Shown in pieces: positions 1 through 6,959 of a stretch of 10,356 bases of DNA. How positions within the stretch are numbered: position 1 is the stretch's first letter; each line of letters starts with the position of its first letter. The translations under genes and the position numbers were made by a program. The notes beneath the pieces are model-generated. The model was not told where the DNA came from. It worked only from the letters and a program-made list of their open reading frames with translations, and did no database searches. Where the stretch lies: NCBI GenBank assembly GCA_021443045.1, contig JABUUT010000053.1, positions 1-10,356 on the forward strand, given 5' to 3'. This DNA is from Fibrobacteraceae bacterium. Its GTDB lineage: Bacteria > Fibrobacterota > Fibrobacteria > Fibrobacterales > Fibrobacteraceae.

Positions 1-74
1 TTTGCCTTCTGCACCATGGCAGCGGAAAGGATTCGAACGTTGTCGGCCGCTTTAGTAACAATAGCGTCTTGCAC
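1..74 (-). CDS. tkt: Transketolase, N-terminal fragment cut by the window edge
   Basis: The reverse strand from a GTG at 74-72 reads 24 codons to the window edge without a stop. The residues include AADNVRILSAAMVQKA, which matches the conserved start of bacterial transketolases (A-D-N-[IV]-R-x-L-[SA]...V-x-K-A, normally followed by KSGHPG). Transketolase is the thiamine-diphosphate enzyme that moves two-carbon units between sugar phosphates in the pentose phosphate pathway. The GTG start is supported by GAGAGG (86-81 on the minus strand), six bases upstream, and by the family N-terminus beginning right there. No ATG occurs in frame upstream as far as about position 125. The gene is divergent from the glycosyltransferase-like gene at 192. 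Only the first few percent of the protein is visible, so the call rests on this one motif; a transketolase-like subunit such as the N-terminal half of a split enzyme cannot be excluded. Confidence 0.75.
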   Translation of the reverse strand, partial: MQDAIVTKAADNVRILSAAMVQKA

Positions 75-80
75 TTTAAA

Positions 81-86
81 CCTCTC
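81..86 (-). promoter_or_regulatory. Ribosome binding site of the transketolase gene
   Basis: GAGAGG on the minus strand lies six bases before the GTG at 74-72. It is the feature that fixes the start of the truncated transketolase reading frame. Confidence 0.55.
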
Positions 87-115
87 TTTAATTTTGTGCC
101 CAAATTTAGTTTTTT

Positions 116-131
116 CTTGAAATATCTCAAG
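116..131. promoter_or_regulatory. Palindrome in the divergent intergenic region
   Basis: CTTGA-AATATC-TCAAG is a 16-bp near-perfect palindrome (one mismatched pair inside). It sits in the 117-bp spacer between the divergent transketolase and glycosyltransferase-like genes, where an operator would be expected. No convincing -35/-10 pair was found for either gene, although 161-178 is very AT-rich. The operator role is inference. Confidence 0.3.
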
Positions 132-191
132 GGATTTTAACCAAAACACAAGAGAGAAAGAATATTTTATATTTTAATCAAGGCGGTTTTT

Positions 192-2765
192 ATGAAGATA
201 AAAGACTATATCTTACCATTACTCAAGAACTTAGCACATCCAGCAGGCATTGTGGGGCTATTTTTTGCCCTTGCCATTCCTTTTGCCGTTTACTTGGCCC
301 CAAACTATAGCGAACAGGGTAAAGAAGTCCTTCGGGTGTTAGACCTGGGGCTCCCCCTACCCCTGTTTTTCATTCAGCTTGTCTGGGTTGTTTCGTTCTC
401 CCTTTTACTGTTCAATGATTTTACAGGATGGGTAAAAAATACCATTCCAGCCAGAACCGTCACTATGCTGGCCATCATCTTCGCCATTGTGGCCACCGTG
501 TTTGCAGCAACCCAAATTGAAGCCCGCCATCGAGTGCAAAGCGACGAAAGCATTTTTCTGTCCGTGGCACAAAGTATGTATTACAACCAGCAAAGCGGCA
601 CCTGCAACCAAGGGGAATTTACCAACGGAACACTAAACTGCTTTGCCACCTCCAACAGTTTTAAAACCAAGGGGCTGGCCTTCCTTTACCTGCTAGGCAT
701 GCCCCTCTTTGGCACCGACCTCCATTGGGTATTCAACGCCGAACTGCTTCTGCTGCCCCTATCCCTCATCCTACTCTTCCTCGCCATTGCCGCCTGGACA
801 AAGCAACCCTTGCTGGCATTCTTTGCCACACTTTTAATGGGGCTGCAGCCCACTATACTTTTCCAGTACCGCTCCATGTCGGTGGAACCCCTCTACATAT
901 TCCTGTCGGCCCTTTCCCTGCTCATTTTCAAATGGGCCTGCGATAGAAACACCATCAGGCACTGGATTATGCTCGCTTTGGTACTGGCGTTTTTTGCCCA
1001 AACCAGGCAAGAAACAGTGTTCTGTTTTCTCCCCTTCATCTTTTACGCCCTTCCAAAAATCCTTGACAAAAAAGATTCAAAAGCACCTGTATTCTTTGTA
1101 GTTCTCTCCATTTTCTCCGTTCCCGTTTTAATCACCATCAGCTACTTCCAGGGCTTTGGCTTTCAGGGTGGCGAATTCGATGCCCATGGCCACTTTTTTG
1201 AAGACCTGATTAAAAACTGGGAAGTGATGACCACACCGCTCAAAAGCAATGGAGACCTTGCAAACCCATTCCTCACCTACTTTAACTACATGTTTGCACT
1301 GGGCCTCGCCTACCTTATTTTCCGAGCCCTTCGCGACACCATCAAAGGAAACAAGTTCTATCTCAAAGTTCTAGTATTTCTGGCACTGTACCATATTCAG
1401 AGCTACATGATTCTAGAAAATGTGTCTGGCGACTTTTCCATTGAAATAAACCAGCGCTACAGCCTGGTAATGCTCCCCTCCATGGCATTTTTGGCAGCAC
1501 TACCCCTAACACACTTTATACAGTGGCTGGCAAACGCCACCGCCGCAGAAACATCCAAAAACAAGGGCAGTTCCAGCAGGGCCACAGCACTCACCCTAAT
1601 ATTTACCTTAATAGCCACCCTTATCTTCACAGGCTGGACCTTCCACTACAAAGAGTGTTTTAACAAAAACATCATGTACAACCGAAACCACCTTACCCTA
1701 GAAGAACACGCTCTGCTAGGCTGGCTCAAGGAACAACCCAAAACAGAAAAATTCTTTATCTACGGCCGCCCATGGCACTTTGTGGGCTACGGAATTTCTT
1801 CCATCCACTACAACAAAGCCCGCACCATGAAAGATGGCGAAATTAAGCAGCTTATAGAAAAATACAATGGTGAAGTGTATTATGTACGCGGGCTAGACTG
1901 CTGGGACAGCCAAACCTACCACAAAAAAGCCGTGGAACACCGCATTGCCACCACCTGCGATGTCTTTGAAAAGGAATTTGAATTGGAAGGTGTAAAAAAC
2001 TTCCTCATCACCAACAACTACTGGGTGCAAATTGCCAAATTAAAAGGCCGCCGCGACTACAACCCTCAGGGCGTCATTACGCCCATGACCACATCCACAG
2101 ATTCAAGCGGCAACACATTATACCTGCGCTACCAACTTAGGGAAAAAAGCGAAACCACCAAGAACTGGAGCGTAAGCATAAACATTAACGACTCCACCTT
2201 CAAAAGCCACCCCTACCGCACAGGCACCGGAACTTTGGCCGTTCTCGATTCCCTCGTTATTCCAGGCTTTAACAAAATCCAATACCTTGTTACAGACAGT
2301 ATTAAGAACAAAGTAATTGCCAGCATTACCGACTTTTATTTTTCCGAAAAAAATGGGGCCACGCTCTTAACCTCCATGAGCTACACCCAGCACCAACAAG
2401 GGTGGGGTTCATTCCATACAAACGAAACCATTGAAGGCAACACATTCAAAATAGACGGTATGCCATACAAAACCGGCCTAGGAACCCACGCCCCCTCCAC
2501 CACAACCTACAACATTGGCAAAAAATACTCCACATTCAAGGTATCCGTAGGCCTCGACGACGAATCCCTCTGCAGCGATGGTGTAACCATACAAATCGAA
2601 GGTGATGGTCAGGTACTGGCGCAAACAGAAGGCTTTAAGGTAGGCTATAAAATTGACATTGAAGCCAATGTAAAAGACATTGAAAACCTAACCCTCAAAT
2701 CCATTCTTGTTGGCGGTATAGACTGCAGCCATGTAGACTTCATCAACCCCGTTCTAATCCAGTAA
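192..2765 (+). CDS. GT-C-type membrane glycosyltransferase-like protein with C-terminal NPCBM-like domain
   Basis: This 857-residue protein has about a dozen hydrophobic segments between residues 15 and 485, for example 17-35, 55-74, 88-107, 183-201, 207-225, 257-285, 299-317, 390-408, 424-442 and 463-482. After the third is a D118-E119 pair in QSDESIFLSVAQSMY, which resembles the acidic first-loop motif of GT-C enzymes (PMT/ArnT/GT39 type) that transfer sugars from polyprenyl-phosphate donors across the membrane. Residues 490-720 form a soluble, presumably periplasmic region. Residues about 727-856 resemble the NPCBM/NEW2 carbohydrate-binding domain: GWGS, a KTGLGTHAPS core at 760-769, then KYSTFKVSVGLDDE. 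AGGCGG (181-186) lies five bases before the ATG. gmk begins 27 bases after the stop, so the two are probably co-transcribed. The donor and acceptor cannot be read from sequence. The membrane topology and NPCBM calls are fairly firm; the enzymatic role is inferred. Confidence 0.72.
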   Translation: MKIKDYILPLLKNLAHPAGIVGLFFALAIPFAVYLAPNYSEQGKEVLRVLDLGLPLPLFFIQLVWVVSFSLLLFNDFTGWVKNTIPARTVTMLAIIFAIVATVFAATQIEARHRVQSDESIFLSVAQSMYYNQQSGTCNQGEFTNGTLNCFATSNSFKTKGLAFLYLLGMPLFGTDLHWVFNAELLLLPLSLILLFLAIAAWTKQPLLAFFATLLMGLQPTILFQYRSMSVEPLYIFLSALSLLIFKWACDRNTIRHWIMLALVLAFFAQTRQETVFCFLPFIFYALPKILDKKDSKAPVFFVVLSIFSVPVLITISYFQGFGFQGGEFDAHGHFFEDLIKNWEVMTTPLKSNGDLANPFLTYFNYMFALGLAYLIFRALRDTIKGNKFYLKVLVFLALYHIQSYMILENVSGDFSIEINQRYSLVMLPSMAFLAALPLTHFIQWLANATAAETSKNKGSSSRATALTLIFTLIATLIFTGWTFHYKECFNKNIMYNRNHLTLEEHALLGWLKEQPKTEKFFIYGRPWHFVGYGISSIHYNKARTMKDGEIKQLIEKYNGEVYYVRGLDCWDSQTYHKKAVEHRIATTCDVFEKEFELEGVKNFLITNNYWVQIAKLKGRRDYNPQGVITPMTTSTDSSGNTLYLRYQLREKSETTKNWSVSININDSTFKSHPYRTGTGTLAVLDSLVIPGFNKIQYLVTDSIKNKVIASITDFYFSEKNGATLLTSMSYTQHQQGWGSFHTNETIEGNTFKIDGMPYKTGLGTHAPSTTTYNIGKKYSTFKVSVGLDDESLCSDGVTIQIEGDGQVLAQTEGFKVGYKIDIEANVKDIENLTLKSILVGGIDCSHVDFINPVLIQ

Positions 2766-2792
2766 CTTCAAGTCACTAAAAAAATATTTATC

Positions 2793-3356
2793 ATGAAGAA
2801 CAAACTTTTTGTAATGAGTTCCGCCAGCGGAGCCGGCAAATCCACCTTGCAAAAGATGGTGCTCCCCGATTTTCCCGATATTAAGTATTCCATTTCCGCC
2901 ACAACCCGCGCCCCTCGGGAGGGTGAAGTGGATGGAGTTCACTATTTCTTTAAAACAAAAGAAGAATTCGAAAAGATGATAGCTGAAGATGCCTTGGTAG
3001 AATACAACTACGTTCATGGAAACTACTATGGCACCCCCAAGAGTTTTGTAGAAAAAACATTGGCCCAAGGGAAGCGAGTTTTATTCGACCTAGATGTTTT
3101 TGGAAAGACCAACTTTGACAAAGTCTACCCCGAAGCCACAGGCATTTTAATTTTACCTCCAAGCGGAGAAGAACTGGAACGCCGCCTACGCGGTCGTGGA
3201 ACCGATAGCGAAGAGGTGATTCAGCTGCGCCTTAAAAACGCCGTTGCCGAAATGGATTACGCCAAAACAAAGGGCAAGTACGAGTACACCATTGTTAACG
3301 ACAATGTGGAACGCGCCGCCGACGAGCTTCGCAAAATTTTAAAAGGACAACTCTAA
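2793..3356 (+). CDS. gmk: Guanylate kinase
   Basis: Guanylate kinase phosphorylates GMP to GDP with ATP, an essential cytoplasmic step of purine nucleotide synthesis. The 187-residue length is typical. The P-loop at residues 9-18 reads SSASGAGKST; the first glycine of the usual GxxxxGK[ST] pattern is serine here, a variation I recall from other bacterial guanylate kinases (SSPSGAGK). The GMP-binding segment YSISATTRAPREGE (32-45) gives S35, R39 and R42, and E70 and Y79 match the other GMP contacts. GVHYFF and the arginine-rich lid RRLRGRGTDSEE (130-141) are also present. No clear Shine-Dalgarno sequence precedes the ATG, so translation may depend on coupling to the gene upstream, which ends 27 bases earlier. 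It is convergent with thiE. Confidence 0.96.
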   Translation: MKNKLFVMSSASGAGKSTLQKMVLPDFPDIKYSISATTRAPREGEVDGVHYFFKTKEEFEKMIAEDALVEYNYVHGNYYGTPKSFVEKTLAQGKRVLFDLDVFGKTNFDKVYPEATGILILPPSGEELERRLRGRGTDSEEVIQLRLKNAVAEMDYAKTKGKYEYTIVNDNVERAADELRKILKGQL

Positions 3357-3370
3357 AGTTATAATCCTTT

Positions 3371-3997
3371 TTAGCACAAATTAATAAAAGCTTCCTTCAA
3401 TTCGCGGGCAGCCTGCTCAGGGTTTTCTGCTTTCATAATGGCAGACACCGCACAAACACCACTAATGCCGGAACCTTTTAGCACATGAATGTTATCCTTG
3501 TTAAGGCCTCCAATGGCATTCACATTAATGGGAACCGCCTTCACAATATCTTTTAGGGTATCCACGCTGGTTAAAATTGTTACCACTTTAGTGGTGGTGG
3601 GGTAAATCGCCCCCACGCCCAAGTAGTCTGCCCCCTGTTCATAAGCCTCCAACGCTTGAGGAACCGTCTTGGTTGTTGCACCCACAATTTTTCCCGGCCC
3701 CATTAGTTTGCGAGCCAAAGCCACCGGCATATCCGTTTGCCCCACATGAACCCCCTCGGCACCAATAGCCAGAGCCACATCCACCCGGTCGTCAATAATC
3801 AAAGGCACGTTATAACGGCAGGTCACCTGGTGTGTGGCCTTGGCCAATTCCATATATTCCCTAGTGGAGCGATTCTTTTCGCGAAGCTGAACCAAAGAGG
3901 CACCACCTTTACAAGCCCCTTCCACCACACTTAAAAAACAATCCTCAGAGACCGTTGTACTGTCGGTAATAAAATAAAGAGAAGAATCTAATTTCAT
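3371..3997 (-). CDS. thiE: Thiamine-phosphate synthase (thiamine-phosphate pyrophosphorylase)
   Basis: ThiE joins the hydroxymethylpyrimidine diphosphate and thiazole phosphate halves of thiamine to give thiamine monophosphate. The 208-residue TIM-barrel protein carries the family landmarks in order: ITDS (10-13), QLREK (37-41), LIIDDRVDVALAIGAEGVHV (66-85) leading to GQTDMP (86-91), IVGATTKT (104-111), YLGVGAIYPTTTK (125-137) and NAIGGL (160-165). D70 and D89 match the magnesium/pyrophosphate ligands; residue 69 is Asp where Asn is more common. The ATG is preceded by only a short GGGG, so no strong ribosome binding site is seen. No TPP riboswitch elements were recognised upstream, and no other thi gene lies alongside, so regulation is not visible. 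The gene is tail to tail with gmk, 14 bp apart. Confidence 0.95.
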   Translation of the reverse strand: MKLDSSLYFITDSTTVSEDCFLSVVEGACKGGASLVQLREKNRSTREYMELAKATHQVTCRYNVPLIIDDRVDVALAIGAEGVHVGQTDMPVALARKLMGPGKIVGATTKTVPQALEAYEQGADYLGVGAIYPTTTKVVTILTSVDTLKDIVKAVPINVNAIGGLNKDNIHVLKGSGISGVCAVSAIMKAENPEQAARELKEAFINLC

Positions 3998-4159
3998 ACC
4001 CCATATTTAGAATTTTTTTGTAAAAAATCACTCTGAACAACCAAGGTTAGACAGTCATTCTGAGGGGCGCAAGCCTCAAAGAGACAACGTCGAATGAGTC
4101 ATTCTGAGGGCATAGCCCGAAGAATCCACAGGAAAGGTGACTGATTAGACAGTCATTCT

Positions 4160-4197
4160 GGAGCCGGCCTTTAGCCTTGGAGCCGCCTTTAGCCCTA
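4160..4197. repeat. Two tandem 19-bp direct repeats inside the third repeat unit
   Basis: GGAGCCGGCCTTTAGCCTT (4160-4178) is followed immediately by GGAGCCGCCTTTAGCCCTA (4179-4197). The copies differ by one indel and a small change at the end. This looks like local slippage expansion within the dispersed repeat. Confidence 0.6.
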
Positions 4198-4266
4198 GAG
4201 CTTTGCGATAGGGGATAGAATCCATATAAACTGTGGCCCCTATCACTCGCAATGCTCGCTCTAGGG
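4193..4266. repeat. Nested inverted repeat able to form a long hairpin
   Basis: Three inverted pairs are nested in order: CCCTAGAGC (4193-4201) with GCTCTAGGG (4258-4266), TTGCGA (4203-4208) with TCGCAA (4247-4252), and GATAGGGG (4207-4214) with CCCCTATC (4237-4244). The second and third arms overlap by two bases, so they compete at that junction. RNA or single-stranded DNA from this 74-base stretch could fold into a stem with small internal loops. It lies inside the third dispersed-repeat unit. Whether it is transcribed is unknown. Confidence 0.55.
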
Positions 4267-4364
4267 TGACAACAACGAATGTGTCATTCTAAGGGGCGCA
4301 AGCCTCGATAGAATCCACAGGAAAGGTGACAATTCTAAACAGGACACTTTCGTTTATACAAAAG

Positions 4365-4388
4365 AATCCCGGTAAACCGGGATTTTTT
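4365..4388 (+). terminator. Intrinsic terminator-like hairpin, possibly bidirectional
   Basis: AATCCCGG (4365-4372), loop TAAA, CCGGGATT (4377-4384) forms a perfect 8-bp stem followed by TTTT on the plus strand. On the minus strand the stem is followed by C then TTTT, so it could also end the fic transcript, whose stop codon is about 105 bases upstream. Both flanking genes are on the minus strand, so the minus-strand role is the more useful one although the plus-strand T-tract is slightly better. Confidence 0.65.
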
Positions 4389-4412
4389 AATGCATGGTCA
4401 AGCCCATTTAAC

Positions 4413-4490
4413 TTAAAAAGACATAATTTCCTCAATCGAGAAACCAGCCCTCTTAGCGAGGTCCTTTATTTCGTTTAAACCATAAAGATA
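4413..4490 (-). pseudogene. 25-codon coding-like tail in frame after the Fic stop
   Basis: Directly after the Fic stop (4493-4491), the same frame stays open for 25 codons to a TAA at 4415-4413. It reads YLYG then LNEIKDLAKRAGFSIEEIMS and a final F. The composition (mixed charged and hydrophobic, helical, A-K-R-A-G-F element) looks like a real protein C-terminus rather than random AT-rich DNA, but there is no usable start codon. It may be the remnant of an older downstream gene, or a former C-terminal extension of Fic cut off by a new stop. This is an interpretation from composition only. Confidence 0.3.
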
Positions 4491-5561
4491 TTAAAAGCCC
4501 CGTGTGGCGTCTAGCAATTCCATAAAATAATAGATTTTATTTCTTTTTCGATCGCTGGCGCATAGAATTTGCTTTTTCTCCAACGTTTCTAGGTAACGTT
4601 TTGCCTGACCAACAGTAACTCCCAAGCAATCTGCCAAGGCCTTGGATGTAAGAACAGGCTGTTTAAAAAGGCATTCCATGATTGAATCAAATTTAGGACT
4701 GTTCACAGATTCTCTTACGGCAATACGAGTTTTTTCATATAAACTATTTAACAAATCGATGTAGTGGATGTTTTTTTTTGCCTGAACAATCACTTTTTTT
4801 AAAAAGTAAGATATCCATTCGTCATAACTGTTTTTTCTAGAACTATCTAATTTATTATAATAGATGGTTTTATCTTGACCAATAGCTTCACTTAAATAAA
4901 AGTATGGAAGATGGATTAATCCAGCCCTATAAAAATATAAACTTATCAGTACACGGCCTACCCGACCATTGCCTTCTTCGAAAGGATGTATGAATTCAAA
5001 TTGAGCATGCACAATGGCCGCCTTTATAAGAGGATTTAATCCATCGTTCTTGTTGTTCATATACCGAATGAGTTCATCCATATATTTTTTTGTTTCTAAA
5101 TAGGATGGCGGCTCGAAGACAATTTTTCCAAACGAATTTACAATGCGGTTGTCTTTCTGTTTATATTTGCCAACAGTGAATTTTGGAGTTTCAATTGCAT
5201 TCAAAAGTATTAATCGGTGCACAAGACAAATAAACGAATTTGTAAAACCATTCACTTTCAAATAATCTTCCCCAAACTGTAGAGTGGAAATGTGGTTATA
5301 AAATTCAATATACGCTTTTGTACGAGAAGAACTTGTTGCAATTTTATTTTCAAGAACATCAGTAATTGTTGTTTGCACGCCTTCTATGTACATCGAAGCG
5401 ATAGCGTCTTTGCAATGGAGCATGGTCATTAAAACACTATTAAATTTGCATTCGCCGATTTTGGTTTCAAGCATACCTAACAACATGGATGCTTCAACCA
5501 AGTCGTTAACGAATAAGTTCGCATTAAAATCATTCAATCGATCCTTTAGAAAAGCTAGCAT
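4491..5561 (-). CDS. Fic family protein (putative AMP transferase) with C-terminal winged helix
   Basis: Fic proteins usually move AMP from ATP onto a hydroxyl side chain of a target protein. The 356-residue protein has the full catalytic motif H192-PFEEGNGRVGR (192-203), matching HPFx[DE]GNGRxxR. A class II inhibitory motif [ST]xxxE[GN] is visible at S56-MYI-E60-G61 in an N-terminal helix, so the enzyme should be autoinhibited at rest. Residues about 290-345 (SIMECLFKQPVLTSKALADC, then GVTVGQAKRYLETLEKK) form a winged-helix DNA-binding domain, the common Fic_N/Fic/wHTH layout. AAGG lies eight bases before the ATG. It is the last gene of an AT-rich three-gene run, 35 bases after the TonB-C-like gene. 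The target is unknown; a regulatory or toxin-like role is possible. Family assignment is very secure. Confidence 0.93.
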   Translation of the reverse strand: MLAFLKDRLNDFNANLFVNDLVEASMLLGMLETKIGECKFNSVLMTMLHCKDAIASMYIEGVQTTITDVLENKIATSSSRTKAYIEFYNHISTLQFGEDYLKVNGFTNSFICLVHRLILLNAIETPKFTVGKYKQKDNRIVNSFGKIVFEPPSYLETKKYMDELIRYMNNKNDGLNPLIKAAIVHAQFEFIHPFEEGNGRVGRVLISLYFYRAGLIHLPYFYLSEAIGQDKTIYYNKLDSSRKNSYDEWISYFLKKVIVQAKKNIHYIDLLNSLYEKTRIAVRESVNSPKFDSIMECLFKQPVLTSKALADCLGVTVGQAKRYLETLEKKQILCASDRKRNKIYYFMELLDATRGF

Positions 5562-5596
5562 AAAAAAAACCTTAAATTAGATATGTAAGCAGTATT

Positions 5597-6193
5597 CTAT
5601 ATGTTTCCGCCATGACGTGGAGCCACTCCTCCTTCAACTTCCAATTTCTTACGTTCTATTTTTTTCCCGGAATGCTTTGTACGTTCGAAGCGGATTGGTA
5701 ATGTAAAAGTTGTATATCCATCGGATTTGTTAAACGTCCATCTTGAAATTCTTTTTATTAAATCATTATCAAAGGTTTTGTTTCCTGTTGTAGATGATTC
5801 TATATAAAGTATTCCCACATTTCCCTTATTGTTAACCTCTATTTTGAAAATTATTTCTCCTTCAAAATAAGAGGAATCATTAGAATCCTTTCTCATGTTC
5901 TTTATGTAAGTTTCATACATTTCTTCAACATTGGTATGTTTCCAGCCTTTCAAAATTCCAGCAAAAACATCCAAGTCGGAAAGCGACGAACCTTCAGATA
6001 TATCAGCATCCTCAAAAAAAGTTTCGAAGGTTGGGTAAACAACATCGCAGTATCCCGGAACATAATTGGTACAGTTCAAATAAATTGTATTGGTAAACAC
6101 TGGATATTTTTCTTTTGGAATATTTTGCACAGGTATGCTCCAAGAAGACACAAATAAAGTAAGGATGACTATTATTATTTTTTTGCAATTCAT
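5597..6193 (-). CDS. Exported protein with TonB-C/AgmX-like domain
   Basis: The 198-residue protein begins with a basic N-terminus and hydrophobic stretch (IIIVILTLFVSSWS, 6-19), read as a Sec signal peptide or an uncleaved anchor; there is no lipobox cysteine. Residues about 110-170 have the pattern of TonB C-terminal/AgmX-PglI domains: GEIIFKIEVNNKGNV, IESSTTGNKTFDNDLIKRIS, RWTF, then TTFTLPIRFE. C41 and C49 could form a disulfide outside the cytoplasm. The usual proline-rich periplasm-spanning linker of true TonB is missing and the N-terminal half is unlike TonB, so energy transduction is not implied. AGGAA lies seven bases before the ATG. The gene follows the orphan gene by 23 bases and precedes fic by 35, so the three are probably one transcript. 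Its role with Fic is unknown. Confidence 0.7.
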   Translation of the reverse strand: MNCKKIIIVILTLFVSSWSIPVQNIPKEKYPVFTNTIYLNCTNYVPGYCDVVYPTFETFFEDADISEGSSLSDLDVFAGILKGWKHTNVEEMYETYIKNMRKDSNDSSYFEGEIIFKIEVNNKGNVGILYIESSTTGNKTFDNDLIKRISRWTFNKSDGYTTFTLPIRFERTKHSGKKIERKKLEVEGGVAPRHGGNI

Positions 6194-6216
6194 AAAAAAG
6201 TTCCTATTTATTTGCT

Positions 6217-6927
6217 TTATTGAACATGTTCGCGGTACATATCCACTAAAGCATTTAGGTTTGATAAGATATTCGATCTTTTTTTCATTACAATCTTACC
6301 TGTTTGAATATCCATCCAGGCCTTGTCCATGTTGTCTAAATCATTATCGTATTTAGAAAATAGGTTCATATAGGCATTATACATTGAATCGCTCATAGAA
6401 TGAAGATTATTTTGTCTACGCCATTCATGATCTTTCGCAATCATCTGACGGGTAGATATGATAGCCTGATGGGACAATTCATGAAGTTCTACATCTTTTA
6501 TAAAATCTAAAGCCCATTCCCTAGCAAGATAGGTGGTTGAATTGGGCTTTATGTATGGTTTGTTTAAATCATCATGCCAGGAATTTTGCGTTGTGCATCC
6601 AAAATACCGTCCCGTCTGACTGGACGAGACAATATCACTGCAATCATTATTTATTCCCTCCTTTTGGTCTAAAACAAGATTGTCGTTTATTGAATTGAAT
6701 TCGACTTTCTGTTCATCTAATTTTTTTGCAATAGGACGAAACTGTTCTGTAATTTGAGCAAGAAGCTGTTCCCATTGCTGATTTATGATGTAATCGCGGT
6801 CGTCTACATAATTTTCAAGGGGATTGTTTTGCACACGATAAGATTCTTCCGCTCCAAATACATTGTATCCGTAATAGTCGTAAATATTGTCGGAGAGGGT
6901 GTTTTCAGCATTGTTTTTGTAAGGCAT
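6217..6927 (-). CDS. Orphan cytoplasmic protein with an HELSH motif, first gene of the Fic unit
   Basis: I do not recognise this 236-residue protein. It has no signal peptide or membrane segment, a polar Asn/Asp-rich N-terminal half, and a mostly helical C-terminal half (about 132-234). Residues 149-153 read HELSH, formally an HExxH zinc-protease signature, in a helix-like setting (DFIKDVELHELSHQAI); an HE pair follows 13 residues later, but no clear gluzincin or metzincin third-ligand motif does. The motif may be chance. A GTG at 6933 opens the frame two codons earlier, but AAGGA lies only one base before that GTG and seven bases before the ATG at 6927, so the ATG is preferred. Codon choice is AT-rich like the two genes after it. 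A promoter and operator-like repeats lie directly upstream. Confidence 0.7.
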   Translation of the reverse strand: MPYKNNAENTLSDNIYDYYGYNVFGAEESYRVQNNPLENYVDDRDYIINQQWEQLLAQITEQFRPIAKKLDEQKVEFNSINDNLVLDQKEGINNDCSDIVSSSQTGRYFGCTTQNSWHDDLNKPYIKPNSTTYLAREWALDFIKDVELHELSHQAIISTRQMIAKDHEWRRQNNLHSMSDSMYNAYMNLFSKYDNDLDNMDKAWMDIQTGKIVMKKRSNILSNLNALVDMYREHVQ

Positions 6928-6934
6928 TCCCACA

Positions 6935-6940
6935 TCCTTT
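6935..6940 (-). promoter_or_regulatory. Ribosome binding site that decides the start of the orphan gene
   Basis: AAAGGA on the minus strand lies seven bases upstream of the ATG at 6927 but only one base before the in-frame GTG at 6933. This supports the ATG. Confidence 0.6.
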
Positions 6941-6959
6941 TTTATGTTAACGGGTGCTG

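Larger units (their letters stand above)
4054..4330. repeat. Cluster of four degenerate GTCATTCTGAG...GAATCCACAG dispersed repeats
   Basis: This fills most of the gene-free stretch 3998-4490. Heads GTCATTCTGAG occur at 4054-4064 and 4098-4108, with degenerate heads at 4152-4160 (GTCATTCTG) and 4283-4290 (GTCATTCT). The tail GAATCCACAGGAAAGGTGAC occurs identically at 4122-4141 and 4311-4330. GGGGCGCAAGCCTC occurs identically at 4064-4077 and 4293-4306. Between head and tail the units carry short hairpins such as GGGC-ATA-GCCC (4108-4118). Unit length and core vary, and spacers are not uniform. This fits a dispersed intergenic repeat family; no open reading frame of note lies within. Confidence 0.75.

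Noticed and set aside
725..946. 73-codon reading frame inside the glycosyltransferase-like gene
   Set aside because: It is an out-of-frame shadow with low-complexity composition and no ribosome binding site.
3998..4053. TPP riboswitch upstream of thiE
   Set aside because: The conserved riboswitch core elements were not found, and there is little room before the repeat cluster.
4054..4330. Possible CRISPR array
   Set aside because: Repeat copies are degenerate, differ in length, and the spacing is uneven; no cas genes are nearby. A dispersed repeat family fits better.
5597..6193. True TonB energy transducer
   Set aside because: The proline-rich linker is missing, and no ExbB/ExbD or receptor genes are present; only the C-terminal domain is similar.
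6928..6933. GTG start two codons upstream for the orphan gene
   Set aside because: The Shine-Dalgarno sequence is one base from this GTG but seven bases from the ATG at 6927.
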